A stretch of DNA of 21,544 nt from an uncultured Clostridium sp. (lineage in GTDB: Bacteria > Bacillota > Clostridia > Clostridiales > Clostridiaceae): NCBI RefSeq assembly GCF_934754925.1, contig NZ_CAKVJA010000046.1, positions 1 to 21,544 on the forward strand, written 5' to 3'. Below, piece by piece: positions 7,089 to 15,691 of the stretch. The translations under genes and the position numbers were made by a program. Position 1 is the stretch's first letter. Every line of letters starts with the position of its first letter. The notes under the pieces were generated by a model. It did no database searches. It saw nothing but the letters and a program-made list of their open reading frames with translations, and had not been told where the DNA came from.

Positions 7089-7928
7089 TTATATAGAATT
7101 TAATGATTTTACCATAACTGAATTAAGAGCTTGATCAATATCAGATTGTTTTATTAAGCTTACTAAGGATTCATTTAAACATTGAGCTTTTCTTAATAAG
7201 TCTATTGATTTTTCAAAATTTCCATTTTTACTTTCTATTAATGCAGTATAATAATAAGGTTCAATAAAATGAACATTTTCATTAATTAAAGTATCGAAAT
7301 ATTTCTTTGCTTCATCAAACTTTCCAAGTTTATAGCATATTTCTGCATAGTTAGACTTGATGATATTATTATCAGAATTAAATTCCATAGCTTCATTAAT
7401 ATAAATATTTGCTTCATCAAATTTATTAGAACATAATAATAATGAAGTTAATGTTTCATATATATAAGTATTTTTATTATTAGATAATAAGCTTTTTAAA
7501 GAAGTTATTGCTTCTTCCTTTGAGCTAGTTTTCCAGTTAACAATGGCTTTTGTAACTTCTAAATTTAGAAATTCATGTGGCCTAATGGTTTTAGTATTTA
7601 AATTTTCATTTATATATTCATTTGCTAATGACGGTTTACCATATTTTAGCTCGCAAATTAAATAATTTGTTATTATAAAACCATTAGCCCAAGGTGACAT
7701 AGCTGCATCCCTATAATATTCTAATGCAGTTTTATAATTTTCAAGCTTATAAGCTTTCATACCCTTAAATACTTTAATATAATGTTTCTTTGTTATGATT
7801 AAATAAATCAAAAATAATACTAAGAATAAAAGTATAGCTGATTGCATTCCAATAACAACTGTTGATATTAAGGAAATTACAGCTATTAATATTAAAATTA
7901 TAGTTCCTTTGTTTAAATTTTTTTTCAT
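7089..7928 (-). CDS. Membrane-anchored tetratricopeptide-repeat protein
   Basis: The 279-residue protein starts with a basic MKKNLNK and two adjacent hydrophobic helices (about 8-28 and 30-46). A soluble cytoplasmic region of TPR-like helix pairs follows, for example AYKLENYKTALEYYRDAA, CSNKFDEANIYINEAMEF, CYKLGKFDEAKKYFDTLI and SKNGNFEKSIDLLRKAQ, each with the A/Y/A spacing of TPRs. Such proteins are scaffolds for protein-protein contacts; no partner is evident here. The frame is open to a TTG at 7940, but the ATG at 7928 is preceded by GGAGG at 5 nt, and the TTG would overlap that ribosome binding site. It is a monocistronic unit, divergent from the endonuclease-fold gene. Confidence 0.82.
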   Translation of the reverse strand: MKKNLNKGTIILILIAVISLISTVVIGMQSAILLFLVLFLIYLIITKKHYIKVFKGMKAYKLENYKTALEYYRDAAMSPWANGFIITNYLICELKYGKPSLANEYINENLNTKTIRPHEFLNLEVTKAIVNWKTSSKEEAITSLKSLLSNNKNTYIYETLTSLLLCSNKFDEANIYINEAMEFNSDNNIIKSNYAEICYKLGKFDEAKKYFDTLINENVHFIEPYYYTALIESKNGNFEKSIDLLRKAQCLNESLVSLIKQSDIDQALNSVMVKSLNSI

Positions 7929-8088
7929 AAAATCCTCCAATAAATATAATATTTTTATTAAGAATATTAAAATGTGTTAAACAGTAATTGTTAAAAATTA
8001 GTCCACTATAATAATTATTATACATTATGTAAATAATTCTACAAGCTGCTAATAAAAAGTTAATAGTTTTAATTAAGGTAAAAAATAG

Positions 8089-8094
8089 TATAAT
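8089..8094 (+). promoter_or_regulatory. -10 element for the endonuclease-fold gene
   Basis: A perfect TATAAT sits 36 nt before the start codon at 8131. No convincing -35 hexamer is present at 16-18 nt, only T-rich sequence around 8066-8071. Confidence 0.4.
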
Positions 8095-8130
8095 AAGTTT
8101 AGTATAAAACTAAATCAAGGGAGAACTATT

Positions 8131-8910
8131 ATGAGGGTAATGTCTTTTAATTTAAGAAGTGATTTTATTTTAGATTTTAAAAATAGATGGGATAATAGAA
8201 AACACATAGTTTATGAGATAATAGATAAGTATAAATGTGATATTATAGGAGTTCAAGAAGTAACTAATAAGATGTATGAAGATATAACTTTAAATGTTAA
8301 GGATTATAATATAATAGGTAGTGCACGAAGTAAAAGATTCTTTTCAGAGAGAAATAATTTATTTATTAGAGAAAATCATAAGATATTAAAGCACAAAACA
8401 TTCTGGTTATCTAAGAGTCCTGATAAGGTAGGAAGTCAACTTTGGTATTCATTATATCCAAGAATATGTACAACAGCTGTAGTAGAATTAAAAACTGGTG
8501 AAAAAGTGAGGGTATATAATACACATTTAGATTGTTTTTTACCTCAAGCTAGAGATTTTGGATTAAAGAAATTAGGGCAATTTATTGAGAAAAATCGTAA
8601 AGAAGAAAAATTACCTATAATTATAATGGGAGATTTCAATGCAACTCCAGATAGTAAAATTATTAAAAAATTTGCTGCTGGTGAATATAGTACAAATAGG
8701 TTTGTAGCTGTACAAGAAGTTAAAAAAGAGTTGTATAGTAAATCAACAATGAGTAGTTTTAAGGGAAAAGAGAAAGGTCTTCATATTGACTATATTTTTG
8801 TTAGTGAAGATTTAGAAATTGTTGATGTTGATATTGTTAAAGATAATATTAATGGAAAATACCCATCAGATCATTATCCATTAATTGCAGATATTAAAAT
8901 AAAAAAATAA
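8131..8910 (+). CDS. Endonuclease/exonuclease/phosphatase-fold protein
   Basis: This 259-residue cytoplasmic protein has the full set of family motifs. They are MSFNLR (Asn7), IIGVQEV with the metal-binding Glu43, RICTTAVVEL and YNTHLD (the His of the phosphate-binding site), MGDFNATPDS with Asp168/Asn170, HIDYIFVS, and PSDHYPL with the catalytic Asp247-His248 pair. The family includes metal-dependent phosphodiesterases acting on DNA, phosphoinositides, sphingomyelin or nucleotide esters. With no signal peptide and no lipid-binding insertion, an intracellular substrate is likely, but which one cannot be said. The ATG follows AAGGGAG. It is a single-gene unit closed by the hairpin at 8921. Confidence 0.85.
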   Translation: MRVMSFNLRSDFILDFKNRWDNRKHIVYEIIDKYKCDIIGVQEVTNKMYEDITLNVKDYNIIGSARSKRFFSERNNLFIRENHKILKHKTFWLSKSPDKVGSQLWYSLYPRICTTAVVELKTGEKVRVYNTHLDCFLPQARDFGLKKLGQFIEKNRKEEKLPIIIMGDFNATPDSKIIKKFAAGEYSTNRFVAVQEVKKELYSKSTMSSFKGKEKGLHIDYIFVSEDLEIVDVDIVKDNINGKYPSDHYPLIADIKIKK

Positions 8911-8920
8911 AATAGTAAAG

Positions 8921-8953
8921 GATAGCTAAAGTTATTTTTAGTTATCTTTTTTT
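8921..8953 (+). terminator. Intrinsic terminator
   Basis: GATAGCTAAA (8921-8930) pairs with TTTAGTTATC (8937-8946), 10 bp with one G-U pair and a 6-nt loop, followed by seven T. Confidence 0.88.
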
Positions 8954-9396
8954 ATTTAAATACAAAATTTAAATAAACCTTTAAAAATAAATTTATTAAT
9001 TAATATTTACTATTGTAAATAAAAAATAGTTATTTAATGAACTAAACTTTAATAGTATATATTTGTAAAGTTATTTGGGCATATATAGATTAAATCTAAT
9101 ACTTAAATTAGTAATGAATAAGTTATTAAATAAGTATTATTTTTTTGAAATAAAAATTTAATAAGGTGTTAATTTTTAATTAACAATAAAAATTGAAAAA
9201 TGGTAAAGTCAAGATAAATTAACATATTTGATTTTAAATATATGAAAAATAGAGAAAAACAAGGGAAAACATTATGAATACGATATAAAAGATAATTTAA
9301 AAGTAAAAATGGAAATAAAAGGGTGAAAACTAAAATTGAAAAAATAGTCTGAAAAGTATAAAGTTTAATTCAAGAGAATGATAGGGGGAGCATACT
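8954..9396 (+). other. Gene-free, very AT-rich leader of the pump operon
   Basis: I find no credible reading frame in about 440 nt. Visible items are an inverted repeat ATTTAC-N4-GTAAAT (9005-9020), an inverted repeat AACTTTA-N14-TAAAGTT (9045-9072), and the strong palindrome at 9167-9185. Two weak promoter candidates are TTGAAA (9145-9150) with a -10 overlapping the palindrome, and TTAACA (9219-9224) with TATGAA (9241-9246). The ribosome binding site of the pump gene, GGGGGAG, is at 9384-9390. Confidence 0.45.
9167..9185. promoter_or_regulatory. Candidate operator palindrome for the pump operon
   Basis: TGTTAATT (9167-9174) and AATTAACA (9178-9185) form a perfect 8-3-8 palindrome. The half-site AATTAACA occurs again at 9217-9224. 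It has the size of a TetR-like or winged-helix repressor site, and one possible -10 region overlaps it. No regulator gene is adjacent. Confidence 0.4.
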
Positions 9397-11478
9397 ATGG
9401 AGAAAATATCACTAGCAATAGCTAAAAATAGGATTTTTATTTTAATTGTAGCAATTGTTTTATTAATACCATCTGCAATTGGCTATTTTAGTACAAAAGT
9501 TAATTATGATATTTTAAGTTATTTACCAAATTTAGAGACAAGGGAAGCTCAAAAAATATTAAAAGATCAATTTGATTGTGGATCTTTAGCAATGTTAATT
9601 GTTGAGGGAATGGATAATAAGGATGTATCAAAGTTAAAAGAGAAAGTTTCTGATGTTGATGGTGTGTCAGAAGTTATATGGATAGACGATGCTCTTGATA
9701 TTTCTGTTCCAAAGGAGATATTACCAGCTTCGGTAAGAGATATGCTTTTTTCAGATGATTCAACATTAATGATTGTTAAGTTAAAAGATACAGATGCTAG
9801 TGAAAATACTGAAAAAGCCATAGAAGAAATAAGAAGTATTACTGGAAAACAGGCTTTTTTAAGTGGAATTGGAGGAGTTATAAAAGATACAAAGGACTTA
9901 GCAGATAAGGAAACTCCAATTTATATTTTAATAGCTGTAATACTATCAGTAATAATTTTAAGTCTGACAATGGAGTCATTTGTAATTCCAATTATATTTA
10001 TGTTAAGTATAGGAATAGCAGTAGTTTACAATATGGGGACAAATATTATATTTGGAGAAATTTCTTATATAACAAAGGCATTATCAGCTGTATTACAGCT
10101 TGCTGTAACAATGGATTATTCAATTTTCTTACTTAATAGATATGATGAGGAAAGAGCAAATAATTCTAATAACATTGATGCTATGGCAGTTGCAATACAA
10201 AAAACCATTTCATCTATTGCAGGAAGTTCCTTAACAACTATTGCTGGATTTTTAGCATTATGTATTATGGAATTGGGATTTGGAAAAGATATTGGATTTG
10301 TAATGGCCAAAGGTGTTGTATTTGGTGTTATATGCACTATAACAGTATTACCAGCAATGATATTAGCATTTGATAAGCTTATTCATAAATATAAACATAA
10401 AACGTTATTACCTAAATTTGAAAAAAGTTCAGCATTTGTAATAAAACATTATAGGTTATTTGTTATTATAGGCGCTATTGTATTAATACCGGCTATTATA
10501 GGAAATAATAATACAAAAGTTTATTATAATCTTGATGAATCACTTCCAAAGGATTTACCTTCTATTGTAGCTAATAATAAATTGAAATCAGAGTACAACA
10601 TGATGTCTACTAACATAATTTTAATAAGAGATGATTTAGAAGGCTATAAGGTTAATAAAATGATTGATGAATTAAAAGAAATTGATGGAGTAACTTCAGT
10701 AGTTGGTTTAGAGGATATATTAGGAGCAAGAATTCCTGAAAGTTTTATACCACAGGATTTATTGAAAAAGATAAAAAATGGTGGCTATGAGGAGATAATG
10801 CTTAATTCAGAGTATAAGGCGGCATCTAATGAGGTTGCTGTTCAATTAGAGAAAATAAATAACGTTGTTAAAAAGTATGATAAAGACGGATTAGTTGGTG
10901 GAGAAGCCCCATTAACAGAGGATTTAATTACAATAGCAGATAGTGATTTTAATAGGGTTAGTATAGCATCAATTTTAGCTATATTTATAATAATATTATT
11001 TGTATTTAAGTCAGCAATAATTCCAATATTATTAGTTGTATCTATTGAATTAGCAATTTTTATTAATCTAGGAATTCCATTCTACATGGGTACAAGCATT
11101 CCATTTATATCATCAATAGTAATAGGTACTATTCAATTAGGGGCAACTGTAGACTATGCAATTTTATTAACAGCTAGGTTTAAAGAGGAATTAGCTTTAA
11201 ACTCTGATAAGAAAAAAGCAATGAAAATAGCATTACAAAGTTCGTCAAGATCAATTGTAACTAGTGCACTAACATTTTTTGGAGCAACTGCAGGTGTAGG
11301 AATTATATCAGATATGGAGATGATAAGTTCCTTATGTACATTAATGTCTAGGGGTGCAATTATAAGTATGTTTGTAATCTTATTTGTATTACCAGGAATA
11401 TTATTGCTTTGTGAAAAGTTAATAGTAAAAACAAGTAAAACTTTTGTTGAATGTGTTGAAGGGGGAAAAGAAATATGA
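9397..11478 (+). CDS. MMPL-family RND-type exporter
   Basis: This 693-residue inner membrane protein is built as two similar halves. Each half has one helix, an extracellular loop domain of roughly 130-160 residues, and five more helices. The conserved Asp-Tyr of the proton-relay helix appears in both halves: TMDYSIFLLNRYDEE (Asp240) and TVDYAILLTARFKEE (Asp586). Both are followed by the family's Arg-x-x-Glu-Glu stretch and a helix that begins S-S-I-x-x-S-x-L-T. The family uses the proton gradient to move lipids, siderophores or drugs out of the membrane; the cargo here is unknown. The ATG follows GGGGGAG by 6 nt. Its TGA overlaps the next gene's ATG by 4 nt, so the two proteins are almost certainly made and used together. 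Confidence 0.9.
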   Translation: MEKISLAIAKNRIFILIVAIVLLIPSAIGYFSTKVNYDILSYLPNLETREAQKILKDQFDCGSLAMLIVEGMDNKDVSKLKEKVSDVDGVSEVIWIDDALDISVPKEILPASVRDMLFSDDSTLMIVKLKDTDASENTEKAIEEIRSITGKQAFLSGIGGVIKDTKDLADKETPIYILIAVILSVIILSLTMESFVIPIIFMLSIGIAVVYNMGTNIIFGEISYITKALSAVLQLAVTMDYSIFLLNRYDEERANNSNNIDAMAVAIQKTISSIAGSSLTTIAGFLALCIMELGFGKDIGFVMAKGVVFGVICTITVLPAMILAFDKLIHKYKHKTLLPKFEKSSAFVIKHYRLFVIIGAIVLIPAIIGNNNTKVYYNLDESLPKDLPSIVANNKLKSEYNMMSTNIILIRDDLEGYKVNKMIDELKEIDGVTSVVGLEDILGARIPESFIPQDLLKKIKNGGYEEIMLNSEYKAASNEVAVQLEKINNVVKKYDKDGLVGGEAPLTEDLITIADSDFNRVSIASILAIFIIILFVFKSAIIPILLVVSIELAIFINLGIPFYMGTSIPFISSIVIGTIQLGATVDYAILLTARFKEELALNSDKKKAMKIALQSSSRSIVTSALTFFGATAGVGIISDMEMISSLCTLMSRGAIISMFVILFVLPGILLLCEKLIVKTSKTFVECVEGGKEI

Positions 11479-14357
11479 GAAAAGGGTTATCAAAAAGATT
11501 AGTATGTTTAGTTGCGCTAATAACAGTTGCATCAAATTCAGTTGTTTTTGCTCAAGATATACAAAAGGATGAAACTGTTTATGTTATATTAGATGAAAAT
11601 GGAAATCCTACAGAACAAATTGTTAGTGATTGGATTAAGGGAAGTGAAAATTTAGGAGAGTTCTCTGATAAGTCATCATTAACTTATGTTAAAAATGTAA
11701 AAGGTAATGAGGAACCAATTAAAAATGGAGATGAATTAAATTGGAATATTAATTCCAATGAACTCTATTATCAAGGAAAGAGTGATAAGGAATTACCAGT
11801 AACTATATCTATTAAATATGAATTTAATGGAAAAGAGGTTAACCCAAATGATGTGTTGGGGGAAAAAGGTAAATTTAAGATTTCAGTTAATATTAAAAAT
11901 AATGAAAGTAAAACAGTATTAATCAATGGTGAAGAAAGGACTTTGTATTTACCATTATTAACTGCGGCAGAATTTACATTAGGTAATGATAATTTTACTA
12001 ATGTAGAAGTTAATTCAGGAAAAATAATAAATGACGGTAATAATTCGTTAGTAACTTTTGTAACAATACCAGGTCTTAAGGAATCATTAGATTTAGGAGA
12101 TTTATTAAATGACATCTTAGGAAACTCTAGTATTGATTTATCAGATTCTTTTGAGATTACAGGTGAAACTGATAATTTTGAAATTCCTGCAATAATGGTT
12201 CTTGCAACTACATCTAGTGAAGATATAGGTGAAATAGAGGGATTAGATAAGATTGATGATTTAAGAACTGCCTTAAATGATTTACAAACTGGTGGAGAAG
12301 ATTTATTAAAGGGATCCAAAGAGTTATTAAATGGACAAACTAAACTAGCAAGTAACTATTCAATATTTAACACAGGAGTAGGAAACTTAAATAGTGGAGC
12401 TATTGAACTTAGAAATGGACTAAATACATTAAATAGAAGTGTTCCAACATTAATTAATGGAGTCAATTCTTTAAATAGTGGCGCAGGAGAGTTAAAGGAA
12501 AAATATTCACAATTTGATGAAGGAATATCATCATTAGCATCAGGTGCAAAAAGTTTAAATAGTGGAATTAGTACTTTAAGTGGAAATATACCAACATTAA
12601 TTAATGGAGTTAATTCTTTAAATAGTGGTGCAGGAGAATTAAAAGAAAAATATTCACAATTTGATGAAGGAATATCATCATTAGAATCAGGTGCAACTAG
12701 CTTAAATGATGGCATTAATACATTAAATAATAGTGTACCAACATTAAATCAGGGAGCAGTTGAATTAAATTCAGGGGTAAGTGAATTACAAGGAAAATAT
12801 ACAGAGTTTAATGAAGGAGTATCAAATTTAGCTTCAGGAGTAAATAGTTTAAATACTGGAGTTGTATCTTTAGAAGAGGGGTCAAATAAGTTAAATTCAG
12901 GTGTTACAGAGTTAAATGGAGGACTTGGAACTTTAAAAGAATCCCAGGAACAATTCACGGCTGGAGTTAATAACTTTGTAGATGGAGTTAGTGATATTAG
13001 AAGTAATTATGTAGCAATAGATGATGGAATAAATTCAGCATTAAATGGCACAACGGAATTAAATTCAGGAGTGCAACAAATAAGTGGAGGAATTGAAAAT
13101 ATTCAAGGTACTACAGGAAATTTAATTGAAATTGCAAACTCTATAGATGAAATGGCTAATGAAATTGAAGCAACAGATGCTACTTATGCAGCTACTCTTA
13201 GAGCATATAGTGAGAGTATCAGAAAAATTGCCAATGGTCAAAGTAATGGATTATCATCATTAGACTCTGGAGTTCAGTCTGTTAAAAATGGAGTTAATGG
13301 CTTACAAAGTGGATTATCAAGTTTAGCTAGTGGATCATCACAAATTAAAGCTGGTTTATCTACTTTGGAATCCGGAGGTGAAGAATTAAAAGTATTTTCT
13401 CAAGCTATTGGTGAAGGGATAAGCTCAGCATATGTAGGAAGCAGTTCTTTAGTAGAAGGAACAGAAAGTTTACAAAATGGTGTTGGAACATTAAAGGAAG
13501 GAAGTAGCACATTGTTAAATGGAGCTAATTCATTAAGTGATAATTCTAAATTGATAAATTCAGCTATGGGAGACTTATCTAATGGTAGCAAGCAATTAGC
13601 TGCAGGTACAGATAGTTTATTAGAGGGTACAACAGCTTTAAGTGAAGGAAGTAGCACATTAGTAAATGGGGCAAATCAATTAAGTACTAATTCAAAGTTG
13701 ATAGATACTGGAATAGGATCAATATATGATGGAACAACTCAATTATCAACTGGGGGAAAGACATTAGCTGATGGTGTAACTGCATTAGCAGAAGGAAGCA
13801 GCAATTTATCAACTGGAGCAAATGAGTTAAATACAAACTCAAAGAAGATAAACTCAGCATTGGGAACATTATATAATGGTACAAAGGAACTAGCTAATGG
13901 AGGAAAAACATTAAGTAGTGGAGTAAGTACTTTAGCTAAGGGTGGAGCTACATTGGCAGAAGGCACTAGTACATTAAAGAGTAATTCTAAAAAAATTCTT
14001 GAAGGAACTATTGAGTTAGAAAGTGGAACATCTCAATTATATGATGGTGTTAAAAAGCTTAAAAATGAAGGATTAGATAAACTTAATGATGAAGGAAGTC
14101 AAGCTTTAGATAGTATTGATGGCTTTAGTGAAGTTAAAGATGAATTAGTTAAAATGACAAAAGAATATGGAGTATATTCAGGATTATCAAGTGATATGAC
14201 TGGTTCAGTTAAATTTATAATGAGAAGTGATTCAGTATCAAGTTCTAAAAATAAAAAAGCTACAGAAGATGTGACTATAGAAAAAGATAATACAAGTAAA
14301 AACTCAGATAAAAGTAATAAATCATTACTTGAAAAAATTAAAGATATATTTAAATAA
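11475..14357 (+). CDS. Secreted LxxG heptad-repeat protein, partner of the MMPL pump
   Basis: The 960-residue protein has a signal peptide (basic MRKGLSKR, hydrophobic core, likely cleavage after VFA at residue 26). A beta-rich N-terminal domain spans about 27-260. From about 265 to 870 the protein is almost all heptads of the pattern xxxLxxG, as in the xxxLxxG heptad family (TIGR03057) and the YhgE/Pip and EsaA external regions. Two arrays with a 49-residue period lie at 275-470 and 675-870. They are separated by a non-repetitive helical segment around 545-600 (IEIANSIDEMANEIEA). The C-terminus (about 905-960) is charged and has no LPxTG, no membrane helix and no cell-wall-binding repeat. 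The start overlaps the pump stop (ATGA), with GGGGGA 8 nt upstream. I infer a long antiparallel rod held near the pump by protein contact. The family role is not established. Confidence 0.85.
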   Translation: MRKGLSKRLVCLVALITVASNSVVFAQDIQKDETVYVILDENGNPTEQIVSDWIKGSENLGEFSDKSSLTYVKNVKGNEEPIKNGDELNWNINSNELYYQGKSDKELPVTISIKYEFNGKEVNPNDVLGEKGKFKISVNIKNNESKTVLINGEERTLYLPLLTAAEFTLGNDNFTNVEVNSGKIINDGNNSLVTFVTIPGLKESLDLGDLLNDILGNSSIDLSDSFEITGETDNFEIPAIMVLATTSSEDIGEIEGLDKIDDLRTALNDLQTGGEDLLKGSKELLNGQTKLASNYSIFNTGVGNLNSGAIELRNGLNTLNRSVPTLINGVNSLNSGAGELKEKYSQFDEGISSLASGAKSLNSGISTLSGNIPTLINGVNSLNSGAGELKEKYSQFDEGISSLESGATSLNDGINTLNNSVPTLNQGAVELNSGVSELQGKYTEFNEGVSNLASGVNSLNTGVVSLEEGSNKLNSGVTELNGGLGTLKESQEQFTAGVNNFVDGVSDIRSNYVAIDDGINSALNGTTELNSGVQQISGGIENIQGTTGNLIEIANSIDEMANEIEATDATYAATLRAYSESIRKIANGQSNGLSSLDSGVQSVKNGVNGLQSGLSSLASGSSQIKAGLSTLESGGEELKVFSQAIGEGISSAYVGSSSLVEGTESLQNGVGTLKEGSSTLLNGANSLSDNSKLINSAMGDLSNGSKQLAAGTDSLLEGTTALSEGSSTLVNGANQLSTNSKLIDTGIGSIYDGTTQLSTGGKTLADGVTALAEGSSNLSTGANELNTNSKKINSALGTLYNGTKELANGGKTLSSGVSTLAKGGATLAEGTSTLKSNSKKILEGTIELESGTSQLYDGVKKLKNEGLDKLNDEGSQALDSIDGFSEVKDELVKMTKEYGVYSGLSSDMTGSVKFIMRSDSVSSSKNKKATEDVTIEKDNTSKNSDKSNKSLLEKIKDIFK
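12297..12884 (+). repeat. In-frame 147-bp tandem repeat, array 1 (four copies)
   Basis: Units begin at 12297, 12444, 12591 and 12738, exactly 147 bp (49 residues, seven heptads) apart. The consensus per unit is roughly PTLxxGVxxLNSGxxEL, then KYSQFDEGISSLxSGxxSL and NSGIxTL. Copies 2 and 3 differ in their first 95 or so bases by only four changes, all synonymous. Copies 1 and 4 are more diverged, and a degenerate fifth unit may follow (NKLNSGVTELNGGLGTL). Confidence 0.9.
13497..14084 (+). repeat. In-frame 147-bp tandem repeat, array 2 (four copies)
   Basis: Units begin at 13497, 13644, 13791 and 13938, again exactly 147 bp apart. Each begins EGSSTLLNGANSLSDNSKLI or a close variant (EGSSTLVNGANQLSTNSKLI, EGSSNLSTGANELNTNSKKI, KGGATLAEGTSTLKSNSKKI). 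The array lacks the KYSQF block of array 1 and has NSK instead, so the two arrays share the period but not the sequence. A more diverged unit may precede it (from about residue 626). Confidence 0.9.
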
Positions 14358-14372
14358 TAACTAATATAAAGG

Positions 14373-14415
14373 AGCTGTATTAGGTTGAATTAATAAATTC
14401 AGTCTGAATACAGCT
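14373..14415. terminator. Hairpin between convergent operons, probable terminator
   Basis: AGCTGTATT (14373-14381) pairs perfectly with AATACAGCT (14407-14415). TGAATT/AATTCA near the loop extends the stem to about 19 bp with internal mismatches. The T-run is poor on both strands, so termination strength is uncertain, but the position between two convergent stop codons fits. Confidence 0.6.
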
Positions 14416-14434
14416 GCAAAAAGATTATTATTTA

Positions 14435-15691
14435 TTATTTTTTAAACCATTTTAAGGCATTTCTAAGCTTAATAGGATTACCATACATTAAAGTACCTAA
14501 TCTATAAATCTTAGCAGATGCAAGAGCTGTTAAAATAGTTGAAGCAAGTAGAATAATAAATGAAATTACAATTTCAAAATTAGATACAGTTCCCATTGCA
14601 ACTCTTATTAGCATAGTCATTAAAGAACTAAATGGAATAAATGATGCAATTTTTATAAGTAAGCTATCACTATTTGATAATCCAAACATACTTATAAAGA
14701 ATACAATAACAAAAATCATTGTTATAGGTCCAATACTAGAGCTTATATCTTCTGTTTTAGAAACTAATGCACCTAAAGCTCCAAATATAAATGAATAGAA
14801 GAAGTATCCTAAACCACCAAATAAAATAAAAGTCAATAATATATTTGATGGAATTTTAAATATGCTATCTAAAAGGCCATTCCATGCTTTACTATTTAGA
14901 GAATAAGTTATCATTCCAGAAGCAAGAATTACTCCAACTTGAATAAAACTAGCTAAAGCTGCAGCTATTACTTTACCAAAAATAAGGCTATTGCTGTTTG
15001 TACTTGTAATTAGGACTTCGATAGCTCTATTACTTTTTTCAGATGTTACAGCAACTGCAATAAGTTGTCCATATAATAAAATCATCATATACATTGCAAA
15101 AATAAAGATATATACATAAAAGAAGTTATTAGCACTATCTTTTCCAAGGATAGTAACATCAGAATCAAATGAAGGATTGATAACAGATTGTAAATCATTT
15201 ATATCTAAATTATGTTCATTTGCATAGGCTTGTTGGCTTAAGTTTGATAATAGATTTTCAAAAATCATTTGATTTGTATCTGTAAATCCTGAATTATTAA
15301 CTAGATATGAATATTTAGTTAAACTATCAACTGAAAACCCAGCCTCTACATTTCCTAATTTAATTAATTCTTCAGCTTCATCTAAACTATTAACCTTTGT
15401 CCATTTAGAGTTTAAGAAAGCTGATTCAAGAATATCTAAATTTTCAAAAATATTATTATTATCTATTAATACAAAGCTTTTTTTATTTTCCTCAGAGATT
15501 TCTTCTACAGACTCAATATTTTCTTTAGAATTTTCGCCTAATTGAGGAATAAGTTTAGACATATTAAAAAATGAAGGTAATGATAATCCTATTATCAATA
15601 ATATAGAAAAAAGAATTGTAGTAATCATATATCCCTTGTTTTTAAAATAGTTACTTAATTCAAAACTTAATACATTTAAAAATTGTTTCAT
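14435..15691 (-). CDS. ABC-2 exporter permease (COG1668, NatB/YhaP type)
   Basis: The 418-residue membrane protein starts with a short cytoplasmic MKQFLNVLSFEL, one helix (about 20-40) and a large extracellular domain (about 45-185). Five to six helices follow in the C-terminal half, including SEKSNRAIEVLITSTNSNSLIFGKV, the cytoplasmic coupling segment typical of the family. It ends basic (LKWFKK). This is the membrane half of an ABC-2 exporter. Relatives include NatB (sodium efflux) and YhaP of Bacillus subtilis; the substrate here is unknown. The start codon overlaps the stop of the ATPase gene by one base (TAATG), so translation is coupled. Confidence 0.87.
   Translation of the reverse strand: MKQFLNVLSFELSNYFKNKGYMITTILFSILLIIGLSLPSFFNMSKLIPQLGENSKENIESVEEISEENKKSFVLIDNNNIFENLDILESAFLNSKWTKVNSLDEAEELIKLGNVEAGFSVDSLTKYSYLVNNSGFTDTNQMIFENLLSNLSQQAYANEHNLDINDLQSVINPSFDSDVTILGKDSANNFFYVYIFIFAMYMMILLYGQLIAVAVTSEKSNRAIEVLITSTNSNSLIFGKVIAAALASFIQVGVILASGMITYSLNSKAWNGLLDSIFKIPSNILLTFILFGGLGYFFYSFIFGALGALVSKTEDISSSIGPITMIFVIVFFISMFGLSNSDSLLIKIASFIPFSSLMTMLIRVAMGTVSNFEIVISFIILLASTILTALASAKIYRLGTLMYGNPIKLRNALKWFKK

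Noticed and set aside
7929..7940. TTG start for the TPR protein
   Set aside because: It overlaps the GGAGG that serves the ATG at 7928.
11771..13966. Several antisense open frames inside the heptad-repeat gene
   Set aside because: They are Pro/Ser/Leu-rich mirror images of the LxxG repeats with no ribosome binding sites.
12297..14084. Regular repeats as a CRISPR array
   Set aside because: The period is 147 bp, the repeats are contiguous and in frame, and there are no unique spacers; this is protein-coding repetition.
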